A stretch of DNA of 64,000 bases from JBLNDJ01 sp050261515 (GTDB taxonomy: Bacteria; Acidobacteriota; Terriglobia; Bryobacterales; Bryobacteraceae), in the NCBI GenBank assembly GCA_050261515.1, contig JBLNDJ010000019.1, forward strand, positions 43,750 to 107,749, given 5' to 3'. Position 1 is the first letter of the stretch. Each line of letters starts with the position of its first letter. The notes under the pieces are model-generated. The model made no database searches, was not told the DNA's origin, and saw only the letters and a list, made by a program, of their open reading frames with translations. Shown one piece after another: positions 25,378-33,073 of this stretch. Made by a program: the position numbers and the translations under genes.

Positions 25378-26448
25378 ATGGATATCCCGGCCCTGTTTAC
25401 CCCGATTTCTTTGCGAGGCCTGGAGTTGCGGAACCGGGTGGCCGTGTCCCCCATGTGCCAGTATTCGAGCGAGGACGGCTTTGCGAGCGACTGGCACCTG
25501 GTGCATCTCGGCAGCCGCGCCGTGGGCGGAGCGGGCCTCGTGATCACCGAGGCCGCGGCCATCGAGCCGCGGGGCCGCATCAGTCCTTTCGATCTCGGAT
25601 TGTGGAAAGACGAGCACATTCCGGCGCTCGCGCGCATCACGCGCTTCATCGCGGACCGGGGAGCGGCCGCCGGCATCCAGCTTGCGCACGCCGGAAGGAA
25701 GGCGAGCACGGCGCGCCCGTGGGAAGGGGGGAATCGCCTGGCTCCCGCCCAAGGCGGATGGCTTCCCGTGGCCCCGAGCCCTGTGCCTTTCAGCCCGGAC
25801 GATCCCGCGCCCGAAGAACTGACCATCTCCGGCATCCGGGCCATCGTTGCGGCTTTCGCAGCGGCGGCGCGGCGCGCGCTCGACGCCGGTTTCCAGGTGG
25901 TCGAGATCCACGCCGCCCACGGCTACCTCCTCCACGAGTTTCTGTCGCCATTGAGCAACCGGCGCACGGACGTATACGGCGGATCGTTTGAAAACCGCAT
26001 CCGCCTGTGCTGCGAAGTGGCGGCTGCGGTACGCGAGGTGTGGCCGGATCGCCTTCCGCTGTTCGTGCGCGTCTCGGCGACCGATTGGGCCGAGGGCGGC
26101 TGGGACGTCGAGGAATGCGTGGCGCTCGCTGTGCGGCTGAAGGGGCTCGGTGTGGACCTGATCGACTGCTCCTCGGGCGGCCTCGTCCCGGGCGCAAAGA
26201 TCCCTGTGGCCCCCGGCTACCAGACGCCGTTCGCCGAGCGCATCCGCAGGGAAGCGGGCATCGCCACGGGCGCGGTTGGGCTGATCACGGATCCTTCGCA
26301 GGCCGAGGAAATCATCGCGAAGGAGAAGGCAGACCTGGTGCTACTGGCGCGCGAGTTTCTGCGCCGCCCCTACTGGGCCCTGCACGCCGCCCGCAAGCTG
26401 GGATACAGACTGAAGGGCCCGGTTCAGTACCTGCGGGCTTTCGACTGA
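25378..26448 (+). CDS. Old Yellow Enzyme family NAD(P)H:flavin oxidoreductase (YqjM/NamA-like)
   Basis: 356-residue FMN TIM-barrel ene-reductase. PMCQYSS with Cys27 is the mark of the thermophilic-like YqjM class; the substrate-binding HAAH pair lies in EIHAAHGYLLHEFLSP, and QLAHAGRKAS and LLAREFLRRPYW are conserved. It reduces activated C=C bonds of enals, enones or maleimides, probably in detoxification. GATACT ends six bases before the ATG with no Shine-Dalgarno. The 140 bases separating it from ctaB hold no other gene. Confidence 0.93.
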   Translation: MDIPALFTPISLRGLELRNRVAVSPMCQYSSEDGFASDWHLVHLGSRAVGGAGLVITEAAAIEPRGRISPFDLGLWKDEHIPALARITRFIADRGAAAGIQLAHAGRKASTARPWEGGNRLAPAQGGWLPVAPSPVPFSPDDPAPEELTISGIRAIVAAFAAAARRALDAGFQVVEIHAAHGYLLHEFLSPLSNRRTDVYGGSFENRIRLCCEVAAAVREVWPDRLPLFVRVSATDWAEGGWDVEECVALAVRLKGLGVDLIDCSSGGLVPGAKIPVAPGYQTPFAERIRREAGIATGAVGLITDPSQAEEIIAKEKADLVLLAREFLRRPYWALHAARKLGYRLKGPVQYLRAFD

Positions 26449-26458
26449 TTTTGTGTGG

Positions 26459-26478
26459 GGCGGACCCCCTGATCCGCC
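26459..26478. repeat. short GC hairpin between convergent genes
   Basis: GGCGGA-ccccctga-TCCGCC lies in the 46-base gap after the OYE gene, preceded by TGTGGGG. The sequence resembles dispersed GTGGGGCGGACC-type repeats and has the same GTGGGGC head as the RAYT-flanking REP. It may end transcripts from either side, but lacks a T-tract. Confidence 0.4.
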
Positions 26479-26494
26479 TCCGGCCCCGCCGGCC

Positions 26495-27664
26495 TTACCA
26501 GTAGTGAGTCGCCAGCGTCTTCGGCGGTCCCGGCGTGCGCCCAATCACCTCCGCCCCGAGGACAATCTGCAGGTTCTTCGTCTGCCATCCGGCCGGCGCA
26601 CCGCGCAGCGCCTCCGCGAAATAATCGGCGTTGGTAAGAAACTCCCCCGCGACCTGTGTGCCGAAGTGGCCCAGGCCGGCGGCGATAATCACGGGCTCTC
26701 CGGTCCGCGATCCGAACACGCGCGAAATGATCGCGAAGTCGGAGGGCGGATCCGTGTTCGTCCTGGCCCAGCGATGGCCGGGCGCCAAATGGTCCTTCAC
26801 CATGGCGTTCCCGTTTTCACGGTCGAAGGTGAACCGCAGATCTTTTGTGATCTCCATGGTCCACTGATTCGTGTACGCGCCGATCAGGACCGCGGGCGCG
26901 TTGCGCAGATCCGCGAAGGAGGTGTCCGTCCCGATGCGCACCTGGGCGGGCTTGCCGGCTTGCGCGAGCAGCGTGGAGAGCCGTGCGAGGGCGAACGCAT
27001 CGCCCACACCGACGTAGTTGTCGCGGTCAGGCACGATCGCGCTTGACGGCACCATCCCCGCCGGATTGTCGCGCTCGGGCGAGTTGACGTGGAACACAGT
27101 AGGGTTCGGGACGCACAGGAGCACCGGGCGCTGGGTGCGCAGGAAAGGCTGCCAGAACTCGTCGAGCGCGCTCGCGCCGCTCCTGCCGGTCCATACCCAC
27201 AGGGCCGCGGCGCACAGCACGGCCAGCCCGGAGACAACGGCGAGCACCCGCGTGCGTCGCGAACCGGACGCGCTGCGCGGCCGGGCCGGCGTTGCGCACG
27301 CCCATCGGAACTCCGGCACGTACGAGCCGCAGGGTAGTTCGATCTGGACGTCCGCCGCGGCACCGGCTTCCTGATAGTACTGCGCCAGCCGCTTGCGGAC
27401 CTCGTTCGCCTTCACTCGCACGATTGAGTTGTCGCCGGTGTCGTAATCCGCGTCGCGCTCGAAGACCTCCACGCCGATGGTGCGCTCTTTCAGCAGGGCA
27501 GTCCGGCCTTCGAGGGCGTGAGTAACGGTGTAACGCAGGAACTCCTGGGAGCGCTTGCTGCCTCGGAACACAGCGCTGGCGAGGACGCGTTCCAACTCGC
27601 CGCGAACGGCGTCCTTCTGAGACTCACTCAGGCTGCCGCCGGGCGAAGCCATGCCATTCACCAT
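26495..27664 (-). CDS. membrane-anchored putative sensor/regulator (paralogue 2)
   Basis: 389 residues with the same plan as the protein at 13177-14448. The cytoplasmic domain (about 15-119) has FRGSKRSQEFLRY, LLKERTIGVEVFER, YDTGDNSIVRV, RKRLAQYYQEAG and LPCGSYVPEF; one transmembrane helix spans about 139-158; the ~230-residue outer domain has ALDEFWQPF, DLRNAPAVLIGAYTNQWT, AAGLGHFGTQVAGEFLTNAD and ends THYW. It has no TPR or cyclase domain. It diverges from apbE over 106 bases. ATG at 27664 or 27652; neither has a clear ribosome site. Sensor role is inferred from architecture. Confidence 0.7.
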   Translation of the reverse strand: MVNGMASPGGSLSESQKDAVRGELERVLASAVFRGSKRSQEFLRYTVTHALEGRTALLKERTIGVEVFERDADYDTGDNSIVRVKANEVRKRLAQYYQEAGAAADVQIELPCGSYVPEFRWACATPARPRSASGSRRTRVLAVVSGLAVLCAAALWVWTGRSGASALDEFWQPFLRTQRPVLLCVPNPTVFHVNSPERDNPAGMVPSSAIVPDRDNYVGVGDAFALARLSTLLAQAGKPAQVRIGTDTSFADLRNAPAVLIGAYTNQWTMEITKDLRFTFDRENGNAMVKDHLAPGHRWARTNTDPPSDFAIISRVFGSRTGEPVIIAAGLGHFGTQVAGEFLTNADYFAEALRGAPAGWQTKNLQIVLGAEVIGRTPGPPKTLATHYW

Positions 27665-27728
27665 AGCATACGATTTCGGACGTTACGAACCGTTATATCC
27701 GTTGATACGAGTGCACCCGGAGCGCTGT

Positions 27729-27743
27729 TCCGAACTGTTCGGA
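27729..27743. promoter_or_regulatory. palindrome TCCGAA-CTG-TTCGGA in the apbE divergent region
   Basis: A perfect 15-base palindrome 27 bases before the apbE ATG and 64 bases before the sensor/regulator ATG. It has no T-tract, so a protein-binding operator is the natural reading. No family-specific consensus is recognised. Confidence 0.4.
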
Positions 27744-27770
27744 GCCTGGATTCGGCGCCCGATCGGCCGC

Positions 27771-28694
27771 ATGCTCCGGGCTGTGAGACAGGAACTCTCG
27801 ATAGCCCGGCGCGCGATGGCCTGCGAGTTCTCGGTGACGTTCCCGGCCGGGTTCCGGCGGGCGGTGGACGCCGGATGCGCGGCGCTGGACGAAATCGAGC
27901 GCCTGGAGGCCAAGCTCTCCGCCTACGAGCCGGAAAGCGAGGTTTCCCGTCTCAACCGCGCAGCCTTCGAGCGGACGGTGCATGTAGATGCAGAGGTCTG
28001 CGAAATTCTGAACCTGGCCGCGCGGGTCACAGAAGCGACCGGCGGAGCGTTTGACGCCGCCACGGGCGCATTGATCAAGGCTTGGGGATTCTACGCCGGC
28101 CCGAAGCGCGTTCCAGGCGAGAAGGAGCTGGCGGCGGCGCGCGCGGCCAGCGGGATGGCCCACGTCCGGCTGGAGAATCGTTCGGTCCGGTTCCTGCGCG
28201 CGGGGCTCGAGATCAATCTCGGGAGCATCGGGAAGGGATACGCGATCGACCGCGCAGCCGGCGTGCTCCCGTCCGGGAGTGCGCTCATCGATGGCGGCCG
28301 GAGCAGCCTGCGCGCGATCGGCGGCTGGCAGGTGGCCATCGGCGACCCGTTCCGGCCGGGGCGGGCGCTCGGCAACATGTGGCTGAAGGACCGTGCGCTG
28401 GGGACCTCGGGATCCGCGCACCAGTTCTTCGTCCAGAACGGGCGTCGCTACGGCCACATTCTCGACCCCCGCACCGGCCGGCCGGCCGAAGGGCTGGCCG
28501 GCGCGTCGGTCTGTGCGCCGACCGCCGCCGAAGCCGACGCCCTCTCCACCGCATTCTTCGTGCTGGGAATCGACGCGGCGCGCGAGTATTGCCGCGAGCA
28601 CCCCGAGATCGGGGCGGTCCTCGTCACGCAACCGGGAGCGGATGGCCGTGCGCGCGTCGCCGTTACCGGAAACATCCGTATGGAGCGTATATGA
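27771..28694 (+). CDS. apbE: FAD:protein FMN transferase
   Basis: 307 residues. RRAMACEFSVTF at the start, TGGAFDAATGALIKAWGFY, EINLGSIGKGYAIDRA, and DALSTAFFVLG near the C-terminus are the standard ApbE blocks. It transfers FMN from FAD to a Ser/Thr of target proteins, normally outside the cytoplasm. The frame is open for 40 codons further upstream, but the ATG at 27771 gives the family length. Its TGA overlaps the DoxX ATG (ATGA, 28691-28694). No obvious flavinylation-target protein is seen in the operon. Confidence 0.9.
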   Translation: MLRAVRQELSIARRAMACEFSVTFPAGFRRAVDAGCAALDEIERLEAKLSAYEPESEVSRLNRAAFERTVHVDAEVCEILNLAARVTEATGGAFDAATGALIKAWGFYAGPKRVPGEKELAAARAASGMAHVRLENRSVRFLRAGLEINLGSIGKGYAIDRAAGVLPSGSALIDGGRSSLRAIGGWQVAIGDPFRPGRALGNMWLKDRALGTSGSAHQFFVQNGRRYGHILDPRTGRPAEGLAGASVCAPTAAEADALSTAFFVLGIDAAREYCREHPEIGAVLVTQPGADGRARVAVTGNIRMERI

Positions 28695-29941
28695 ACAAGG
28701 CAACAAGAATCTTCCTCGTACTACTGCGAATCGCGATCGGGTGGCACTTCCTGTACGAAGGCGTGTGGAAAATCGCGTCCGACCGCGGCGGATCGGAGCA
28801 ATTCGCGTCGCGGCAGTTCCTTCAGGCCTCCGTGGGGCGGCTTCGGGATTCGTTCAACGACGGCGAGGCTCAAACGCCCCAAGCCGTTCAGGCGCGGATC
28901 GGGCAGTGGCAAGACGAGATCGCGAAGTTTTTCAAGACCCACGACAACCAGCTCAGCGACGACCAGAAGGCGACGCTGGCCCTGCTCGGCAACCGGATCG
29001 CGGAATCCGTGCTCGCGAAACGGCGCGACCCCGATGGCGGCGACCTTCTTGGGATCGACTGGTATTTCCTTCACGAAGACGTGCTGAAGCTGGCCTCCGA
29101 AAAAGACGGGCGGCAGTATTTCACTTCGCGGGAATATCTGGAATCGGCGGCGGGGCCGTTCCGCGGGTTATATCGCGGCTTGATCCGGGGCGCGGACGGT
29201 CTCAACCGCCTCACGAAGGAATCCGCGCAGGCCCGGATCGGCGAGCGGTACGACGCGATCGTGCGCCACTTCGAATCGCGCGGCCACCCGCTCACGCTCG
29301 AACAGCGCACGAAGCTGGCCGCAGCGCGCGACCGGCTGTCCGCGGCGATCGCGGAAACGCTCGACGACCCGGCGTTCCGCGTACGGATCGAAACCTACCG
29401 GCAACTGCTCGGACGTGTGCGGGAAGATGCGCGCCGCACCACCGCGCCATTCTCCGAAGAACGCCTCGCGGCGGACCGCAAGCGGCTCGACGCAATCGCG
29501 GCCGAGTTGCTGGCGTTCGTCAACGAGCCGCTGACGGCGCTCTCGATGGAAGCGCAGACGCTCGAGACCGTGGAGCAGATGAAAGCCGGCCCTCCGCCGC
29601 GGCCGCCCGAGCAGACCGCGCCCATCGACTGGCTCATCAAGTGGGGGCTCACGGCGATCGGCCTGTGCCTGATGCTCGGCCTGTTCACGCCGCTGGCGGC
29701 CGGCGCGGCCGCCTTGCAGCTCGCGGTGTTCTACTTCGCCTCGCCGCCCTGGCCCGGCCTTCCGGCCGCCACGATGGGCGGGCACTACCTGTACATCGAC
29801 AGGAACCTGATCGAGATGATCGCGGCAACCCTGCTCGCGACCCTGCCCGTGGGGACATGGGCCGGCCTCGATGCCTTGGTGTATCCGCTTGTCCAACGGC
29901 TACGCGCGCGCAGACAGGCGGCAGTGGAAGTCACAGCTTAG
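28691..29941 (+). CDS. unusually long DoxX-like membrane protein with internally repeated soluble region
   Basis: 416 residues, against about 150 for plain DoxX. A first helix (6-25, LRIAIGWHFLYEGVWKI) is of DoxX type, and residues 311-402 hold the remaining helices (TAIGLCLMLGLFTPLA, GHYLYIDRNLIEMIAATLL). In between is a ~285-residue charged helical region containing a duplication: residues 18-112 (WHFLYEGVWKIAS, QARIGQW) repeat at 124-226 (WYFLHEDVLKLAS, QARIGER). DoxX relatives act in quinone or thiosulfate redox chemistry. It is coupled to apbE upstream and followed after 13 bases by a Gfo/Idh gene, suggesting a joint redox function. Confidence 0.8.
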   Translation: MNKATRIFLVLLRIAIGWHFLYEGVWKIASDRGGSEQFASRQFLQASVGRLRDSFNDGEAQTPQAVQARIGQWQDEIAKFFKTHDNQLSDDQKATLALLGNRIAESVLAKRRDPDGGDLLGIDWYFLHEDVLKLASEKDGRQYFTSREYLESAAGPFRGLYRGLIRGADGLNRLTKESAQARIGERYDAIVRHFESRGHPLTLEQRTKLAAARDRLSAAIAETLDDPAFRVRIETYRQLLGRVREDARRTTAPFSEERLAADRKRLDAIAAELLAFVNEPLTALSMEAQTLETVEQMKAGPPPRPPEQTAPIDWLIKWGLTAIGLCLMLGLFTPLAAGAAALQLAVFYFASPPWPGLPAATMGGHYLYIDRNLIEMIAATLLATLPVGTWAGLDALVYPLVQRLRARRQAAVEVTA

Positions 29942-29954
29942 GAGGATCGCAATC

Positions 29955-31376
29955 ATGAATCTCAACGAACAGCAACGCCAGATCGGCAGAGACAATTTCA
30001 CGGACGCGCTGCGGCTGACCCGGCGCGAGATGCTTTCCGGACTCGGGGCGCTGCCCGCGGTGACGGCCTTTTATTGGGGATACGAGCACATGAAGGGCAG
30101 CCCGGTCCGCGCCGCGCTCATCGGAGCCGGCGACCAGGGGCGCGCCCAGATCGCGTCGAGCAATCCGGATTACGTGCGTTTCGTCGCGTTTTCCGACATA
30201 CGTCCGAGCAACCAGAAGAAGGCGCGGCAGGCCTTCGAGGCGAAGTACGGCAGCAGCGCCGCGGACATCGACCTGGTGGAGAACTACCACAAGCTCCTCG
30301 ACCGCGACGATATCGAAATGGTGCTCATCGCCCTGCCGCTGCACCTGCACGCGCCGGCAAGCATCGAGGCCATGGAGAAAGGCAAGCACGTGCTCTGCGA
30401 GAAGCTCATGGCCAAGACGGTGCTCGACTGCAAGCGCATGGTGCGCACCGCCAGGAAGACGGGCAGGCTGCTCGCCATCGGCCACCAGCGGCACTACAGC
30501 TATTTGTACGCGAACGCCTTCGATGTCGTCGGGCAGAAGGAAATCATGGGCGATATCCGGCACATCCGCGCGTTCTGGCACCGCAACCAGACCGGCGGAG
30601 GGAAGCCGGGCGCCGAAACGGGCGAGTTTGACGGCTGGCACAAGTCGATTCCCGCCGAAGACAGGCAGGTCGATTTCAAGCGGCACGGCTACGCGACCCT
30701 GGAGGAACTGGTGCGCTGGCGGCTGCACGGGCGGACGGGCGCGGGGCTTATGGCGGAGCTGGGCAGCCACCAGCTCGACGCGTGCGGCATCCTGCTCGGC
30801 TCCGTGCTGCGCTCCAAGGACGGCGTGCGCCGGCCCGTGCACCCATTGGCGGTCTCGGGCGTCGGCGTGAATTCGTTCTTCACGGACGGCCGCGAGGTGG
30901 AGGATCACATCTTCCTCACATACGAATTCCCGCGCGACATCGTGGTGACTTATTCGTCGATCACGACCAACGAGCTCGAATCCTACGGCGAGCAGGTGAT
31001 GGGCACCCGCGGCACGCTGGCGATCCTGGCGGAGCGCGATGTGTACCTGTTCAAGGAGAAGTCGCTGCGCGATACGCGGATCACGTGGGCCGAGCGGCGA
31101 GTCGGCCAGCCGGTGTCGACCTCGACCTCCACGGTCCGCTGGGCGGCGGAAGCGGGCACGCCCGATACGCTCTCGAGCCGCGGCTACCGCGAGGAGCAGG
31201 AGCACCTCGCGTGGCTGATCCGGCATCCGGGCGGCGGCCAGCCGCGCTGTAGCGGCGAGGTCGCGCTCTCGGACGCGGTCATCACGCTGGCTTCGAACGT
31301 GGCGGTCCGGGACAAGCGCAGGATCGAGTTCAAGCCGGAGTGGTTCGACGTGAACTCCGAGGCCGCTCCCGACTGA
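29955..31376 (+). CDS. Gfo/Idh/MocA family oxidoreductase with Tat-like N-terminus
   Basis: 473 residues. A twin-arginine-like leader (TRREMLSGLGALPAVTAFY) precedes an NAD(P)-binding Rossmann fold (ALIGAGDQGRAQIASSN), the EKLMAKTVLDCKRM loop containing the family Glu-Lys, and a C-terminal alpha/beta domain (MAELGSHQLDACGILLG with catalytic-type His). Family members oxidise or reduce sugars and inositols. TAGGAGG gives a strong ribosome site before the ATG. Export with cofactor by Tat is probable. It is the third gene of the apbE-DoxX operon, and its 3' end overlaps the convergent GNAT gene by 47 bases. Confidence 0.88.
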   Translation: MNLNEQQRQIGRDNFTDALRLTRREMLSGLGALPAVTAFYWGYEHMKGSPVRAALIGAGDQGRAQIASSNPDYVRFVAFSDIRPSNQKKARQAFEAKYGSSAADIDLVENYHKLLDRDDIEMVLIALPLHLHAPASIEAMEKGKHVLCEKLMAKTVLDCKRMVRTARKTGRLLAIGHQRHYSYLYANAFDVVGQKEIMGDIRHIRAFWHRNQTGGGKPGAETGEFDGWHKSIPAEDRQVDFKRHGYATLEELVRWRLHGRTGAGLMAELGSHQLDACGILLGSVLRSKDGVRRPVHPLAVSGVGVNSFFTDGREVEDHIFLTYEFPRDIVVTYSSITTNELESYGEQVMGTRGTLAILAERDVYLFKEKSLRDTRITWAERRVGQPVSTSTSTVRWAAEAGTPDTLSSRGYREEQEHLAWLIRHPGGGQPRCSGEVALSDAVITLASNVAVRDKRRIEFKPEWFDVNSEAAPD

Positions 31377-31860
31377 CCGAGAGGAGCGCGTGCTCGTACC
31401 CCGCGTGCGTCACGCGCTTCTCCTCAACCATCCCCAATTTGAGCGCCACCCCGATCGAGGGAATATTCTCCGGGCGCACTAGCGTGATCACGCGCGAGCA
31501 GCCGAGTGTTTCGAACGCCCAGTCCCGGCCGGCGGCCGCCGCCTCGGTCGCGTATCCCCGACGCCAGAACGGGCGGTCGATGATGTATCCGAGCGCCGGT
31601 TCCCGCGTCCCGTCAACCTCCATCATGATCACGCCGGCCTGTCCGACCGGCCGCCCGGAGTCCTTCAATACCGCGAGCCAGTAGCCGCAGCCATCCCGCC
31701 GGTAGCGGGCTCTCTGGCGCTCGACCCATTCCGCGGCTTCACTCCGCGTATAAGGCCGCGGCCAAAAGCGCATCACCTCGGAATCCGACAGCATGGCGGC
31801 GACTGCGTCAAGATCCGCCATGTCCATTTCGCGCAGGATGAGTCGCGGTGTCTCGATCAC
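31330..31860 (-). CDS. GNAT N-acetyltransferase, RimJ/RimL type
   Basis: 176 residues: ETPRLILREM at the N-terminus, PVGQAGVIMM, the acetyl-CoA motif region FWRRGYATEAAAAGRDWAFE, and ENIPSIGVALKLGMVEE. RimJ/RimL-type enzymes acetylate protein N-termini or small amines. The GTG at 31860 begins the domain. Its last 47 bases lie antisense to the 3' end of the Gfo/Idh gene. Confidence 0.88.
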   Translation of the reverse strand: MIETPRLILREMDMADLDAVAAMLSDSEVMRFWPRPYTRSEAAEWVERQRARYRRDGCGYWLAVLKDSGRPVGQAGVIMMEVDGTREPALGYIIDRPFWRRGYATEAAAAGRDWAFETLGCSRVITLVRPENIPSIGVALKLGMVEEKRVTHAGYEHALLSVSRERPRSSRRTTPA

Positions 31861-31877
31861 AGAGGGCTTCCCGGGGC

Positions 31878-31883
31878 TATCCT
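31878..31883 (+). promoter_or_regulatory. -10 box TATCCT close to the DUF423 start
   Basis: TATCCT ends seven bases before the ATG at 31891, in a 30-base divergent gap that has no Shine-Dalgarno. This spacing places the transcript start at the start codon, as expected for a leaderless mRNA. Confidence 0.4.
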
Positions 31884-31890
31884 CAATGAT

Positions 31891-32268
31891 ATGAACTGGA
31901 GCGGACTCTCGGCGGTATTGCTGGCCCTGGCAGTTGGCCTGGGAGCGTTTGGCGCCCACGGACTCAAAGCCCGTCTGGACGCCTACTCGATGGGCATCTA
32001 TGAGAAGGCCGTGTTCTACCACTTCATCCACGCGCTCGGAATGCTGATCGTCTCGTCGCTGCCCAAGGCGGGGGCCCTCACGCACTCCGCCGCCGCGTGG
32101 GTCTGCGCGCTGCTGCTTGCCGGTATCCTCATATTTTCAGGCAGTTTGTACGCGCTCGCGACGTCCGGCGTGCGCCTGCTCGGCGCAATCACTCCGGTGG
32201 GCGGCGTGTCGTTCATCGCGGCGTGGCTCCTGCTCGCCTGGGCGCTGTTCCGGGGCGGGGCGCGCTGA
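31891..32268 (+). CDS. DUF423 family membrane protein
   Basis: 125 residues with four predicted helices; VLLALAVGLGAFGAHGLK, YEKAVFYHFIHALGMLI and FSGSLYALATSG, followed by ITPVGGVSFIAAW, are the DUF423/YgdD family signature. Function unknown; widespread in bacteria. ATG start fixed by the family motif. Confidence 0.9.
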   Translation: MNWSGLSAVLLALAVGLGAFGAHGLKARLDAYSMGIYEKAVFYHFIHALGMLIVSSLPKAGALTHSAAAWVCALLLAGILIFSGSLYALATSGVRLLGAITPVGGVSFIAAWLLLAWALFRGGAR

Positions 32269-32294
32269 GCGGAAGCCGGATTTTCACGATTTGG

Positions 32295-32300
32295 TATACT
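32295..32300 (+). promoter_or_regulatory. extended -10 promoter (TGG-TATACT) of the RRM gene
   Basis: TATACT with a TG one base upstream forms an extended -10, which can work without a -35; none is visible. The predicted leader of about 90 bases includes a small hairpin GCAGG/CCTGC (32350-32366) and a GAGGGAA ribosome site. A long leader before an RRM gene is reminiscent of cold-responsive RNA-binding protein genes. Confidence 0.5.
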
Positions 32301-32395
32301 TAAATTGCATCCGGATTTGCGCCGGAACATTCCTCATCTGCCCTCTGGAGCAGGTAGAAGTCCTGCCGCAATCCCGCGTCGCGTGAGGGAACGAT

Positions 32396-32713
32396 ATGAA
32401 GAACATCTTCGTAGGCAACCTGGACTTTGCGGCGACAGAGGACGAGGTTCGAGCCCTGTTCGAGAGTTTCGGCGCAGTCGAGCGCGCAGCGATCATCAAA
32501 GACCGGGATACAGGGCGGTCGCGCGGATTTGGGTTCGTAGAGATGACGGTCGACTCCGAGGCCGACTCGGCCATCGGGGCACTGAACGGACGTGAGTTGA
32601 ACGGGCGCGCGCTCAAAGTAAACGAAGCATTGCCGAAAGGCGAGGGCGGCGGCCGCGGCGGTTCCCGCGGTGGCGGCGGCTTCGAGCGCAGGCGCCGCGA
32701 GCCTCGCTGGTAG
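32396..32713 (+). CDS. bacterial RRM RNA-binding protein with Gly/Arg tail
   Basis: 105 residues: one RNA recognition motif with RNP2 IFVGNL (4-9) and RNP1 RGFGFVEM (43-50), then a glycine/arginine-rich tail (GGGRGGSRGGGGFERRR). This is the Rbp type known from cyanobacteria and other phyla, where it binds RNA and is often induced by cold. GAGGGAA gives a good ribosome site. A terminator follows 30 bases after the stop. Confidence 0.95.
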   Translation: MKNIFVGNLDFAATEDEVRALFESFGAVERAAIIKDRDTGRSRGFGFVEMTVDSEADSAIGALNGRELNGRALKVNEALPKGEGGGRGGSRGGGGFERRRREPRW

Positions 32714-32742
32714 CCAGCCCTCGCGGCAGGCTGAAACATTTC

Positions 32743-32763
32743 GGGCGCACAACGCGCCTTTTT
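32743..32763 (+). terminator. Rho-independent terminator after the RRM gene
   Basis: GGCGC-acaac-GCGCC followed directly by TTTTT, 30 bases past the RRM stop. It lies only 16 bases before the next ATG (32779), so it may be partial and allow readthrough to the small charged protein. Confidence 0.75.
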
Positions 32764-32778
32764 ACTTTGGGAGTGTGT

Positions 32779-33024
32779 ATGGCAGGACGCGGAAGAACAA
32801 GCTTTCAAAAACGTCAAAAAGAGCAGCTCCGGCTGGAGCGCAGGCAGCAGAAAGCCGCGCGGAAGCAGGAGCGCAAAGCGCATGGCCCGGAATCGGACCT
32901 CGGCGAAGCGGTTACCAGCGAATTGGAGATGGAAAATCTCGACGTCCGCGTGGAGTTGAACCCCGCCGGCGGCATCATCTTCACCACGGAAGAGGAATCG
33001 GAATCTTCCGAACAGCAGCGCTAA
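32779..33024 (+). CDS. small highly charged protein of unknown function
   Basis: 81 residues. The N-terminal half is strongly basic and helical (RTSFQKRQKEQLRLERRQQK, ARKQERKA) and the C-terminal half acidic (LEMENLDVRVELN, TTEEESESSEQ). There is no membrane segment or known domain. It follows the RRM gene past a terminator with GGGAG nearby. The basic helix suggests binding to RNA or DNA; this is inference from composition. Confidence 0.65.
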   Translation: MAGRGRTSFQKRQKEQLRLERRQQKAARKQERKAHGPESDLGEAVTSELEMENLDVRVELNPAGGIIFTTEEESESSEQQR

Positions 33025-33073
33025 TTAGGCGCTGCGCTCCCCGGCCGGTTGCGCCGCCCGGCTGGTGCTCACC

